DNA of 64,000 nucleotides. Source: Lientehia sp934351765 (GTDB taxonomy: Bacteria; Bacillota; Clostridia; Lachnospirales; Lachnospiraceae). The notes under the pieces were generated by a model. It saw only the letters and a program-made list of their open reading frames with translations, had not been told where the DNA came from and did no database searches. The stretch spans positions 217,471 to 281,470 of the forward strand of contig NZ_JBQKGG010000003.1 in the NCBI RefSeq assembly GCF_052118925.1, given 5' to 3'. The translations under genes were made by a program, and so were the position numbers. Shown one piece after another: positions 26,337-34,792 of this stretch; position 1 is the first letter of the stretch, and each line of letters starts with the position of its first letter.

Positions 26337-26723
26337 ATGGCTAAGGGACATAGAAGCCAGATTAAAAGACAGAGAAACGAGAACAAAGATACAAGACCTT
26401 CAGCAACACTGTCTTACGCAAGAGTATCTGTTCAGAAGGCATGCTTCGTATTAGATGCCATCAGAGGCAAAGACTTAAATACTGCAATCGGTATTGTTAC
26501 CTACAATCCCAGATATGCTTCTACTTTAATCAAGAAATTACTGGAATCTGCAAGAGCAAATGCAGAGAACAACAATGGTATGAACCCCGACAATCTTTTT
26601 GTTGAGGAGTGCTACGCAAACAAGGGGCCGACCATGAAGAGAATCAAACCGAGGGCAAAGGGCAGTGCTTACAGAATCGAGAAGAGAATGAGCCACATCA
26701 CTGTTGTGCTGAATGAGAGATAA
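26337..26723 (+). CDS. rplV: 50S ribosomal protein L22
   Basis: L22 reaches into the exit tunnel. SYARVSVQKACFVLDAIRGK begins the core, and TMKRIKPRAKGSAYRIEKR is the beta-hairpin signature. Length 128, with a basic N-terminal extension (GHRSQIKRQRNENKDTRPS). AAAGGAGG upstream. Confidence 0.98.
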   Translation: MAKGHRSQIKRQRNENKDTRPSATLSYARVSVQKACFVLDAIRGKDLNTAIGIVTYNPRYASTLIKKLLESARANAENNNGMNPDNLFVEECYANKGPTMKRIKPRAKGSAYRIEKRMSHITVVLNER

Positions 26724-26734
26724 GGAGGACAATA

Positions 26735-27385
26735 ATGGGACAGAAAGTTAATCCTCATGGCTTAAGAGTCGGCGTGATTAAGGATTGGGACTCCAAGTGG
26801 TATGCGGAAGCTGACTTTGCCGACAACCTGGTTGAGGACCATAAGATCAGAGTATATCTGAAGAAGAAGTTATACAGCGCAGGCGTTTCCAAGATCGAAA
26901 TCGAAAGAGCGTCTGACCGCGTTAAGGTTATCATCTACACTGCAAAGCCCGGTATTGTAATCGGTAAGGGCGGTGCTGAGATCGAAAAGCTGAAGGCTCA
27001 GGTTCAGAAGATGACCGACAAGAAGCTTTTCATCGACATCAAGGAAGTTAAGAGACCCGATAAGGATGCACAGCTCGTTGCAGAGAGCATTGCTCTTCAG
27101 CTTGAGAACCGTATCTCCTTCCGTCGTGCTATGAAGTCCACCATGAGCAGAACCATGAAGGCTGGCGCTCTTGGTATCAAGACCTGCGCTTCCGGCCGTC
27201 TGGGCGGTGCTGATATGGCACGTACCGAGTTCTACAGTGATGGAACCATCCCGCTGCAGACATTAAGAGCTGACATCGATTATGGCTTCGCTGAGGCAAA
27301 TACCACATACGGCAAGGTTGGCGTAAAGGTATGGATCTACAAAGGCGAGGTTCTTCCGGCTAAGAAGGAAGGAGGAGCTAAATAA
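26735..27385 (+). CDS. rpsC: 30S ribosomal protein S3
   Basis: S3 forms part of the mRNA entry channel. MGQKVNPHGLRVGVIKDWD begins it; the KH domain shows KPGIVIGKGGAEIEKLK, and CASGRLGGADMARTEFYSDG is the C-terminal signature. Length 216. It starts 11 bp after rplV with AAGGAGG, and its stop shares one base with the rplP start. Confidence 0.98.
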   Translation: MGQKVNPHGLRVGVIKDWDSKWYAEADFADNLVEDHKIRVYLKKKLYSAGVSKIEIERASDRVKVIIYTAKPGIVIGKGGAEIEKLKAQVQKMTDKKLFIDIKEVKRPDKDAQLVAESIALQLENRISFRRAMKSTMSRTMKAGALGIKTCASGRLGGADMARTEFYSDGTIPLQTLRADIDYGFAEANTTYGKVGVKVWIYKGEVLPAKKEGGAK

Positions 27386-27822
27386 TGTTAATGCCCAAGA
27401 GAGTTAAACGTCGTAAACAGTTCCGCGGAACCATGGCTGGAAAGGCCATGAGAGGCAACAGAATCAGCAATGGTGAGTTTGGTCTTGTTGCAACTGAGCC
27501 CGCATGGATCAGATCCAATCAGATCGAGGCTGCCCGTATTGCTATGACAAGATATATCAAGCGTGGCGGTAAGGTTTGGATCAAGATTTTCCCCGATAAG
27601 CCCGTAACTACGAAACCGGCTGAAACCCGTATGGGTTCTGGTAAAGGATCTCTGGAATACTGGGTAGCAGTTGTTAAGCCCGGCCGTGTAATGTTTGAGA
27701 TCGCAGGTGTACCCGAGGAAACAGCCAGAGAAGCATTACGTCTTGCTATGCACAAGCTGCCAGTAAAATGTAAAATCGTTTCTCGCGCAGACTTAGAAGG
27801 CGGTGATAACAGTGAAAATTAA
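27385..27822 (+). CDS. rplP: 50S ribosomal protein L16
   Basis: L16 helps arrange the A-site of the 50S. MLMPKRVKRRKQFRGTMAGKA begins it (the family commonly has MLMPKR, so the first ATG is used), and KPAETRMGSGKGSLEYWVAVV is the signature. Length 145. AAGGAGGAG lies upstream inside the end of rpsC. Confidence 0.98.
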   Translation: MLMPKRVKRRKQFRGTMAGKAMRGNRISNGEFGLVATEPAWIRSNQIEAARIAMTRYIKRGGKVWIKIFPDKPVTTKPAETRMGSGKGSLEYWVAVVKPGRVMFEIAGVPEETAREALRLAMHKLPVKCKIVSRADLEGGDNSEN

Positions 27823-28015
27823 TAAGTATGTAGAAGATTTGAAGACAAAATCAGCTGCAGAATTAAACGAAGAATTAGTAGCTGCTAAAAAGGAACTTTT
27901 CAACCTGAGATTTCAGAATGCAACCAACCAGCTGGATAACACAAGCAGAATCAAAGAGGTTCGCAAGAACATCGCCAGGATTCAGACCGTGATTACCGCA
28001 AAGGCTGCTGAGTAG
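27812..28015 (+). CDS. rpmC: 50S ribosomal protein L29
   Basis: L29 lies near the tunnel exit next to L23. KINKYVEDLKTKSAAELNEE and KKELFNLRFQNATNQLDN mark it. The GTG at 27812 is chosen because the family starts MKINxY; a GTG three codons earlier has a poorer fit. It overlaps the rplP end by 11 bp. Length 67. Confidence 0.96.
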   Translation: MKINKYVEDLKTKSAAELNEELVAAKKELFNLRFQNATNQLDNTSRIKEVRKNIARIQTVITAKAAE

Positions 28016-28044
28016 TCATAAGCGCTATGAAAGGAGAAAAATCC

Positions 28045-28299
28045 GTGGAAAGAAATTTAAGAAAGACTCGTACCGGTAAGGTTGTAAGCGACAAGATGGA
28101 TAAGACTGTCGTAGTTGCAATCGAGGACCATGTAAAACATCCTTTATACGGCAAGATCGTTAAGAGAACTTACAAGCTGAAAGCACATGACGAAAAGAAC
28201 GAGTGTGGTATCGGCGATACTGTAAAAGTAATGGAAACAAGACCTTTATCCAAGGATAAGAGATGGAGACTTGTCGAGATCATTGAAAAGGCGAAATAA
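28045..28299 (+). CDS. rpsQ: 30S ribosomal protein S17
   Basis: S17 is an early 30S assembly protein. RNLRKTRTGKVVSDKMDKTV starts it, and KLKAHDEKNECGIGDTVKV is the OB-fold signature. The GTG at 28045 follows AAAGGAGAAAAATCC; the ATG at 28027 is upstream of that site. Length 84. Confidence 0.97.
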   Translation: MERNLRKTRTGKVVSDKMDKTVVVAIEDHVKHPLYGKIVKRTYKLKAHDEKNECGIGDTVKVMETRPLSKDKRWRLVEIIEKAK

Positions 28300-28329
28300 G
28301 CTTTTCATTCGACTGAAAGGAGAAATAAC

Positions 28330-28698
28330 ATGATTCAGCAGGAAACAAGACTGAAGGTGGCCGACAACACCGGTGCCAAAGAGCTCCTTTGCATCCGTGT
28401 TATGGGTGGCTCCACCAGAAGATATGCAAGCATCGGCGATGTAATCGTTGCTTCCGTTAAAGACGCCACACCAGGCGGCGTTGTAAAGAAGGGCGATGTG
28501 GTAAAGGCCGTTGTTGTACGTACTGTAAATAGCACCCGCCGTAAGGACGGTTCCTATATTCGTTTCGACGAGAACGCTGCTGTCATCATCAGAGATGACA
28601 AGACCCCCAGAGGAACCCGTATTTTCGGGCCTGTTGCAAGAGAGCTGAGAGAGAAACAGTTCATGAAGATCGTTTCCCTGGCTCCCGAAGTACTGTAA
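28330..28698 (+). CDS. rplN: 50S ribosomal protein L14
   Basis: L14 contacts the 30S in bridge B8. MIQQETRLKVADNTGAKELL and GDVIVASVKDATPGG mark it, and EKQFMKIVSLAPEVL ends it. Length 122, exactly the family norm. GAAAGGAG upstream. Confidence 0.98.
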   Translation: MIQQETRLKVADNTGAKELLCIRVMGGSTRRYASIGDVIVASVKDATPGGVVKKGDVVKAVVVRTVNSTRRKDGSYIRFDENAAVIIRDDKTPRGTRIFGPVARELREKQFMKIVSLAPEVL

Positions 28699-28712
28699 GG
28701 AGGGACTTAAGG

Positions 28713-29024
28713 ATGGCAACCATGAAAATTAAAAAAGGCGATATGGTAAAAGTAATCGCCGGTAAAGATAAGGATAAGGAAGGCAAGGTTGTTAAGGTTG
28801 ATCACGAGAACGGCCGCGTAGTCGTTGAGGGAATCAACATGCTGACAAAGCACACGAAGCCCAGCGCTCAGAATCAGCAGGGCGGCATCGTGAACGTAGA
28901 GGGCGCAATCGATGCTTCCAACGTAATGCTCCTGGTAGACGGCAAGGCAACAAGAGTAGGCTTCTCCGTAGAGAACGGGAAGAAGGTTCGTGTTGCAAAG
29001 TCCACAGGTAAGGTAATCGACTAA
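28713..29024 (+). CDS. rplX: 50S ribosomal protein L24
   Basis: L24 starts 50S assembly. The KOW motif reads KGDMVKVIAGKDKDKEGKVV; GINMLTKHTKPS follows. Length 103. It begins 14 bp after rplN with AAGGAGGG. Confidence 0.97.
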   Translation: MATMKIKKGDMVKVIAGKDKDKEGKVVKVDHENGRVVVEGINMLTKHTKPSAQNQQGGIVNVEGAIDASNVMLLVDGKATRVGFSVENGKKVRVAKSTGKVID

Positions 29025-29047
29025 TCACGGAAAGGAGGTCAGAAAAG

Positions 29048-29587
29048 TTGGCTAGATTAAAGGAATTATACAACAGCGAGATCAAAGACGCTATGATGAA
29101 GAAATTCGGCTATAAGAACGTTATGGAGATCCCGAAGCTTGAGAAGATCGTCATCAACATGGGTGTCGGCGAAGCAAAGGAGAACGCAAAGGTTCTTGAC
29201 ACAGCCGTTAAGGATATGGAAACCATCACCGGCCAGAAGGCAGTCCTGACAAAGGCTAAGAAGTCTGTTGCAAACTTCAAGATCAGAGAGGGTATGGCAA
29301 TCGGCTGCAAGACAACCCTTCGCGGTGAGAAGATGTATGAGTTTCTTGATCGTCTCGTAAACCTGGCTCTGCCCCGTGTACGTGACTTCCGCGGCGTAAA
29401 TCCCAACGCTTTCGACGGCAGAGGAAACTACGCTTTAGGTATCAAGGAACAGCTGATTTTCCCTGAGATTGAATATGATAAGGTTGACAAGGTAAGAGGT
29501 ATGGACATCATCTTTGTTACAACAGCAAAGACCGATGAAGAAGCCCGTGAACTGTTAAGATTATTCAATATGCCTTTTGCAAAATAA
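29048..29587 (+). CDS. rplE: 50S ribosomal protein L5
   Basis: L5 binds 5S rRNA and contacts S13. It starts from TTG at 29048 after AAAGGAGG; LKELYNSEIKDAMMKKFGYK is the normal N-terminus and DFRGVNPNAFDGRGNYALG the signature. Length 179. Confidence 0.97.
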   Translation: MARLKELYNSEIKDAMMKKFGYKNVMEIPKLEKIVINMGVGEAKENAKVLDTAVKDMETITGQKAVLTKAKKSVANFKIREGMAIGCKTTLRGEKMYEFLDRLVNLALPRVRDFRGVNPNAFDGRGNYALGIKEQLIFPEIEYDKVDKVRGMDIIFVTTAKTDEEARELLRLFNMPFAK

Positions 29588-29602
29588 TAGGAGGAAAATC
29601 AA

Positions 29603-29788
29603 ATGGCTAAAACTTCAATGAAGATTAAGCAGCAGAGACCGGCGAAGTTCTCCACCAGAGAGTACAGCCGCTGCCGTATCTGCGGACGTCCCCATGCTTA
29701 CCTTAGAAAATACGGAATCTGCAGAATCTGCTTCCGTGAATTAGCATACAAGGGCGAAATCCCCGGCGTAAAGAAAGCCAGCTGGTAG
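29603..29788 (+). CDS. rpsZ: 30S ribosomal protein S14 type Z
   Basis: The zinc-binding S14 form of Gram-positive bacteria. Four Cys ligands are at residues 24, 27, 40 and 43 (CRIC..CRIC). Length 61. TAGGAGG upstream. Its stop lies inside a 34-bp sequence that recurs at the end of rpsH. Confidence 0.97.
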   Translation: MAKTSMKIKQQRPAKFSTREYSRCRICGRPHAYLRKYGICRICFRELAYKGEIPGVKKASW

Positions 29789-29938
29789 GCATTGAGCACT
29801 TAGCGAGTTCGAGCCGCAGGCGATGAACGAGGTTAGTGCGAAAGCCCTTCCCGAACCTTAGCGAAGTCAAGCCGTAAGGCGCCGGCTGAGCTTAGTTGAG
29901 GGAAGAAACCCCAGACACTTAGCAAGTTCGAGCCGCAG
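29783..29938. repeat. Repeat-filled spacer after rpsZ
   Basis: The spacer between rpsZ and rpsH holds three versions of a CTTAGCGAGTTCGAGCCGC-type element: 29783-29816 (starting in the rpsZ stop), 29854-29873 (CCTTAGCGAAGTCAAGCCG form) and 29914-29938. They give short GC-rich pairing segments. The rest of the spacer up to 30073 holds no gene. Confidence 0.75.
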
Positions 29939-30073
29939 ACAGCTAACCTGAATTTATAAACAATCCCTCTCAATCCCCGTCCGGGGATTTGACTGGGTTC
30001 GGCGGTCGGGATTCCGGCCCCGGCATGAACCATTTTCAACAAGTTTTCGTTGATCATATAAAGGAGAAAAACA

Positions 30074-30475
30074 ATGACGATGAGCGACCCTATTGCAGAT
30101 ATGCTTACAAGAATCCGTAATGCAAATACTGCGAAGCATGATACAGTAGATATCCCCGCATCCAAGATGAAGCTTGCAATTGCAAACATTCTGGTAGATG
30201 AGGGATACCTTGCAAAGTATGACCTCGTTGAGGACGGCGCTTTCAAGACAATCCGCGCTACTTTAAAGTATGGCGCAGATAAGAACGAGAAGATCATCAC
30301 CGGTCTGAAGAGAATTTCCAAGCCTGGTCTTCGTGTATACGCAGGCAAGGAAGAGCTTCCCAAGGTACTGGGTGGTCTCGGCATCGCAATCATTTCCACC
30401 AACAAAGGTGTGATGACTGATAAAGAAGCAAGAGTACAGGGCGTAGGCGGAGAAGTATTAGCTTTCGTTTGGTAG
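30074..30475 (+). CDS. rpsH: 30S ribosomal protein S8
   Basis: S8 is a central-domain assembly protein and in E. coli the spc operon repressor. MSDPIADMLTRIRNANTAKH begins it and GEVLAFVW ends it. Length 133, starting at the ATG after AAAGGAGAAAAAC. It stands in an island between two repeat-bearing spacers. Confidence 0.98.
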   Translation: MTMSDPIADMLTRIRNANTAKHDTVDIPASKMKLAIANILVDEGYLAKYDLVEDGAFKTIRATLKYGADKNEKIITGLKRISKPGLRVYAGKEELPKVLGGLGIAIISTNKGVMTDKEARVQGVGGEVLAFVW

Positions 30476-30503
30476 GCATTGAGCACTTAGCGAATTCGAG
30501 CCG
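30470..30503. repeat. Second copy of the spc spacer repeat
   Basis: This 34-bp stretch begins inside the rpsH stop (TGGTAGGCATTGAGCACTTA) and matches 29783-29816 with a single change. Both copies include the last codon and stop of a ribosomal gene. Confidence 0.85.
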
Positions 30504-30612
30504 ACAGGCACTTTTGCTTCATGTTGATAGTGAAGAGTGAACGGCTTATCCGGGCCGCCTGCTCGCGCGATTAACAGAAACTATTAACTAATTTATTTAA
30601 GGAGGTACGGGC

Positions 30613-31155
30613 ATGTCACGTATAGGTAGAATGCCAATCGCGGTACCGGCTGGTGTAACAGTTGATATTGCAGAAAATAACAAAGTAACCGTTAAGGGTC
30701 CCAAGGGAACACTGGAGAGAGTTCTCCCTGCTGAGATGGATATCAAGCTGGAGGATGGTCATATCGTAGTTACCAGACCCAACGACTTAAAGAAGATGAA
30801 GTCCTTACACGGCTTAACCAGAAGCCTGTTAAACAACATGGTTCACGGTGTTACCGAAGGATATGAGAAGGTTCTTGAGGTAAACGGTGTTGGTTACAAA
30901 GCGCAGAAGCAGGGCAAGAAGCTGGTTCTGTCCCTGGGTTACTCCCATCCTGTTGAAATGGAAGATCCCGAAGGTCTTGAGTCCGTAGTTGACGGCCAGA
31001 ACAAGATTGTCATCAAGGGTATCGACAAAGAGAAGGTTGGCCAGTACGCTGCCGAGATCAGAGACAAGAGACGTCCTGAGCCTTATAAGGGCAAGGGCAT
31101 CAAGTATGCTGATGAGGTAATCAGACGTAAGGTCGGCAAGACAGGTAAGAAATAA
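30613..31155 (+). CDS. rplF: 50S ribosomal protein L6
   Basis: L6 lies near the sarcin-ricin loop. MSRIGRMPIAVPAGVTVDIA starts it, and PEPYKGKGIKYADEVIRRK is the C-terminal signature. Length 180. AAGGAGGTACGGGC upstream; 137 bp after rpsH. Confidence 0.98.
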   Translation: MSRIGRMPIAVPAGVTVDIAENNKVTVKGPKGTLERVLPAEMDIKLEDGHIVVTRPNDLKKMKSLHGLTRSLLNNMVHGVTEGYEKVLEVNGVGYKAQKQGKKLVLSLGYSHPVEMEDPEGLESVVDGQNKIVIKGIDKEKVGQYAAEIRDKRRPEPYKGKGIKYADEVIRRKVGKTGKK

Positions 31156-31176
31156 TAGATAGGAGGAGTGACAAGA

Positions 31177-31545
31177 ATGATTAGCAAGGAATCAAAGACG
31201 GAAATCCGTCGCAGCAAACATAGAAGAATCCGTAATCGTTTCACCGGCACAGCTGAAAGACCTCGTCTTGCTGTGTTCAGAAGCAACAATCACATGTATG
31301 CTCAGATCATTGATGATACAGTTGGTAATACGTTAGTATCTGCCTCTACATTGCAGAAGGATGTAAAGGCTGAGCTTACCAAGACCAACAATGTGGAAGC
31401 TGCTGCTCATCTTGGAACTGTAATCGCAAAGAAAGCTCTGGAAAAGGGTATCACCACAGTTGTATTTGACCGTGGAGGATTCATTTACCAGGGTAAGATT
31501 CAGGCGTTGGCTGAGGCGGCTCGTGAAGCTGGCCTTGAATTCTAA
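31177..31545 (+). CDS. rplR: 50S ribosomal protein L18
   Basis: L18 binds 5S rRNA. RRSKHRRIRNRFTGTAERPR and LAVFRSNNHMYAQIIDD mark it; it ends AAREAGLEF. The ATG at 31177 follows AGGAGGAGTGACAAGA; the GTG at 31168 overlaps the site. Length 122. Confidence 0.97.
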   Translation: MISKESKTEIRRSKHRRIRNRFTGTAERPRLAVFRSNNHMYAQIIDDTVGNTLVSASTLQKDVKAELTKTNNVEAAAHLGTVIAKKALEKGITTVVFDRGGFIYQGKIQALAEAAREAGLEF

Positions 31546-31565
31546 TTGAGGAGGAGAATACACAC

Positions 31566-32075
31566 ATGAAACGTACCATTATTGATGCCAGCCAGTTAGA
31601 GCTGACAGATAAAGTAGTTGCCATCAAGCGTGTATCCAAGACTGTTAAGGGCGGACGTACAATGCGTTTTACCGCACTGGTAGTTGTTGGTGACGGCAAC
31701 GGACATGTGGGAGCAGGCATGGGCAAGGCTGCTGAAATTCCGGAAGCAATCCGCAAGGGTAAGGAAGCTGCAGTAAAGAACATGATCGAGATCCCCGTAG
31801 ACGAAAACAGAAGCATTCCCCATGACTTCATCGGAAAATTCGGAAGTTCCTGCGTACTTCTCAAGAAAGCTCCCGAAGGTACTGGTGTTATCGCCGGCGG
31901 CCCCGCTCGTAGCGTGCTGGAGATGGCTGGCATTAAGAACATCAGAACAAAGTCCCTGGGTTCCAACAACAAGCAGAACGTTGTTCTCGCAACCCTGGAG
32001 GGCCTGAAGGCTCTGAAGACACCCGAAGAAGTTGCCAAGAAGCGCGGCAAATCGGTTGAAGAGCTGATCGGCTAA
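31566..32075 (+). CDS. rpsE: 30S ribosomal protein S5
   Basis: S5 shapes the mRNA entry site and decoding fidelity. VVGDGNGHVGAGMGKAAEIP and SLGSNNKQNVVLATLEGLK are the signatures. Length 169. GAGGAGGAG upstream, 20 bp after rplR. Confidence 0.98.
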   Translation: MKRTIIDASQLELTDKVVAIKRVSKTVKGGRTMRFTALVVVGDGNGHVGAGMGKAAEIPEAIRKGKEAAVKNMIEIPVDENRSIPHDFIGKFGSSCVLLKKAPEGTGVIAGGPARSVLEMAGIKNIRTKSLGSNNKQNVVLATLEGLKALKTPEEVAKKRGKSVEELIG

Positions 32076-32089
32076 AGGAGGAAACGAAA

Positions 32090-32272
32090 ATGGCAGAGAA
32101 ATTAAAGGTAACACTGGTAAAATCTCCCATCGGTGCTGTTCCGAAGCATAAAAAAACTGTTGAGGCTCTTGGCCTTACCAAGCTGCACAAGACAACAGAG
32201 CTTCCCGACAACGAAGCTGTCAGAGGTATGATCTGGCAGGTTAAGCATCTGGTGAAGGTAGAAGAAATCTAA
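32090..32272 (+). CDS. rpmD: 50S ribosomal protein L30
   Basis: L30 is a small protein absent from some bacteria. LKVTLVKSPIGAVPKHKKTV begins it and MIWQVKHLVKVEEI ends it. Length 60. AAAGGAGG upstream. Confidence 0.97.
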   Translation: MAEKLKVTLVKSPIGAVPKHKKTVEALGLTKLHKTTELPDNEAVRGMIWQVKHLVKVEEI

Positions 32273-32290
32273 CAGGAGGAGGTGCACAAG

Positions 32291-32731
32291 ATGGAGTTAT
32301 CAAACTTAAGACCTGCTGAAGGCTCTAAGCACAGCGATGCTTTCAGAAGAGGCCGTGGACACGGTTCAGGAAACGGCAAGACTGCTGGTAAGGGACATAA
32401 GGGTCAGAAGGCACGTTCCGGCGCTCCCAGACCCGGTTTTGAAGGTGGTCAGATGCCTTTATACAGAAGACTCCCTAAGAGAGGCTTCACTAACAGAAAT
32501 TCCAAGGTAATCGTAGGCATTAACGTTGATGTTCTCGAGAGATTCGATAACGATACCATTGTAACAGTAGAAATGCTGAAGGAATGCGGTGTGATCAAGA
32601 ACCCCAGAGATGGTGTCAAGATTCTTGGCAACGGTGAATTAACCAAAAAGCTTACGGTTCAGGTAAACGCTTTCAGTGAGGGCGCAAAAGCAAAGATTGA
32701 AGCTGCTGGTGGAAAAGCAGAGGTGATCTAA
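32291..32731 (+). CDS. rplO: 50S ribosomal protein L15
   Basis: L15 is a late 50S assembly protein. RGRGHGSGNGKTAGKGHKGQ and FEGGQMPLYRRLPKRGF are the signatures. The ATG at 32291 follows AGGAGGAGGTGCACAAG; GTG 32282 is within that site. Length 146. secY begins one base after its stop. Confidence 0.97.
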   Translation: MELSNLRPAEGSKHSDAFRRGRGHGSGNGKTAGKGHKGQKARSGAPRPGFEGGQMPLYRRLPKRGFTNRNSKVIVGINVDVLERFDNDTIVTVEMLKECGVIKNPRDGVKILGNGELTKKLTVQVNAFSEGAKAKIEAAGGKAEVI

Positions 32732-32732
32732 T

Positions 32733-34049
32733 ATGTGGAAGACACTCACAAACGCATTTAAGATCAAGGAAGTACGGAAAAGAATCATCTACACGTTCCT
32801 CATTCTGATTGTTGTGCGAATCGGAGCTCAGCTCCCGATTCCGGGTGTTAATACGACATATTTTGCTACTTGGTTTGCAAGCCAGTCCGGTACGGCGTTC
32901 AATTTCTTTGACGCCATGACCGGCGGCTCCTTTACACAGCTTTCTGTGTTTGCGTTAAGCATTACCCCCTACATTACATCCTCCATTATCATTCAGCTTC
33001 TGACGATTGCAATTCCGAAGCTGGAAGAGATCCAGAAGGAGGGGGAAGAGGGAAGAAAGTTCATCGCCAAGCTGACCCGTTATGTGACTATCGGCCTGGC
33101 TCTGATCGAGTCTACCGCAATGACCATCGGCTTCGGCCGTTCCGGTCTGCTGGTAAACTTCACCTGGTACAATGTGATCATCGTGATCGTAACCATGACC
33201 ACCGGCAGTGCAATGTTGATGTGGCTTGGTGAGCGGATCACAGATAAGGGAATCGGAAACGGTATTTCCATTGTCCTTCTGATCAACATCTTATCCGGCC
33301 TGCCCAACGATTTCGTAACGCTTTACGATCGTTTCCTCAAGGGCAGTTCCATTGCAAAGGGAGCTCTTTCCCTGGTGATCATTCTTGCAGTGATCCTGGC
33401 AATGGTTTGCTTTGTTGTTGTTCTTCAGGATGGTGAGAGACGGATTCCGGTTCAGTATGCAAAGAAAATGCAGGGCAGAAAGCTTTACGGCGGACAGTCC
33501 AGCAATATTCCGTTAAAGGTCAACACCGCAGGTGTGATCCCGGTCATCTTTGCATCCTCTCTGATGAGTTTCCCGGTGGTGATCGCCCAGTTCTTTAATG
33601 TGGATTATTCCACTGTCGGTGGACGGATCCTTTTAGGACTTTCCTCCTCCAACTGGTGCAAGCCGTCTGATCCGATCTTAAGCATCGGACTTCTGGTTTA
33701 CATCTTACTGATCGTGGCATTTGCTTATTTCTACACCTCGATCACCTTCAATCCGATCGAGATTGCAGATAACATGAAGAAGCAGGGTGGATTTATCCCC
33801 GGTATCCGTCCGGGCCGTCCCACTTCTGATTATTTAAACAGGATCCTGAACTACATCGTATTTATTGGTGCCGCAGGCCTGATCATCGTTGCAGTGATCC
33901 CGATCCTGTGCTCGGGCCTCTTTAATATCGGCTCGCTTTCCTTCGGAGGAACATCGATTATCATTATCGTCGGTGTAATTCTGGAGACACTGAAGCAGGT
34001 AGAATCTCTTATGCTTGTGAGATACTACAAGGGCTTCTTAAACGACTAA
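32733..34049 (+). CDS. secY: Protein translocase subunit SecY
   Basis: SecY is the channel of the Sec pathway. Ten membrane helices are visible across 438 residues; IGAQLPIPGVNTTYF follows helix 1, SGTAFNFFDAMTGGSF leads into the plug and helix 2, and GERRIPVQYAKKMQGRK is the cytoplasmic loop contacting the ribosome and SecA. It sits in its usual place between rplO and adk. Translation is coupled to rplO, with AAAGCAGAGGTG upstream. Confidence 0.98.
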   Translation: MWKTLTNAFKIKEVRKRIIYTFLILIVVRIGAQLPIPGVNTTYFATWFASQSGTAFNFFDAMTGGSFTQLSVFALSITPYITSSIIIQLLTIAIPKLEEIQKEGEEGRKFIAKLTRYVTIGLALIESTAMTIGFGRSGLLVNFTWYNVIIVIVTMTTGSAMLMWLGERITDKGIGNGISIVLLINILSGLPNDFVTLYDRFLKGSSIAKGALSLVIILAVILAMVCFVVVLQDGERRIPVQYAKKMQGRKLYGGQSSNIPLKVNTAGVIPVIFASSLMSFPVVIAQFFNVDYSTVGGRILLGLSSSNWCKPSDPILSIGLLVYILLIVAFAYFYTSITFNPIEIADNMKKQGGFIPGIRPGRPTSDYLNRILNYIVFIGAAGLIIVAVIPILCSGLFNIGSLSFGGTSIIIIVGVILETLKQVESLMLVRYYKGFLND

Positions 34050-34145
34050 TCTCAGTACAAAAGAACAGTCCCGGCAGGAGCATTGTCTTCTGCCGGTGTC
34101 CTGGACTTTAGCAGTGATTCCTATTCCGTTACAGGAGGAAATGAC

Positions 34146-34790
34146 ATGAAGATCATTATGCTGGGAGCGCCGGGAGCAGGAAAGGGAACCCAGGCAAAGA
34201 AAATTGCCGACAAGTACGGGATTCCTCATATTTCCACAGGCGACATCTTCCGCGCCAACATCAAAAACGGTACGGAGCTTGGCAAAAAGGCAAAGGCTTA
34301 TATGGATCAGGGGGCTCTGGTTCCCGATGAACTGGTTGTAGATCTGGTGGCTGACAGGGTAAAACAGCCTGATTGCGAAAAGGGATATGTCCTTGACGGA
34401 TTTCCGAGAACCATTCCCCAGGCAGAAAGCCTGGACAGTGTGCTGGCATCCATGGGACAGAAGATTGATTATGCGATCAACGTAGAAGTGCCTGATGAGA
34501 ACATTGTCCGGAGAATGTCCGGCAGACGGGCATGCGTCGGCTGCGGTGCAACGTATCATGTTGTTCATGCTCCGACCAGGCTTGAGGGTGTATGTGACCG
34601 CTGCGGCGAGAAACTGATCCTCCGGGATGATGACAAACCGGAAACAGTAACAAAGCGGCTTTCCGTATACCATGAGCAGACCCAGCCCCTGATTGACTAT
34701 TATGGAGCAAAAGGAAGCTTAAAGGAAGTAGACGGCACTATGGACATGGAAGATGTTTTTGCGGACATCTGCAATATATTAGGAGAGTAG
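34146..34790 (+). CDS. adk: Adenylate kinase, zinc-LID type
   Basis: Interconverts ATP, AMP and ADP. The P-loop GAPGAGKGT lies at residues 7-15 and DGFPRT at 84-89. The LID carries four Cys (130, 133, 150, 153), the zinc form common in Gram-positive bacteria. The ATG at 34146 follows ACAGGAGGAAATGAC; an upstream frame adds 21 unrelated residues. Length 214. Confidence 0.97.
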   Translation: MKIIMLGAPGAGKGTQAKKIADKYGIPHISTGDIFRANIKNGTELGKKAKAYMDQGALVPDELVVDLVADRVKQPDCEKGYVLDGFPRTIPQAESLDSVLASMGQKIDYAINVEVPDENIVRRMSGRRACVGCGATYHVVHAPTRLEGVCDRCGEKLILRDDDKPETVTKRLSVYHEQTQPLIDYYGAKGSLKEVDGTMDMEDVFADICNILGE

Positions 34791-34792
34791 AA

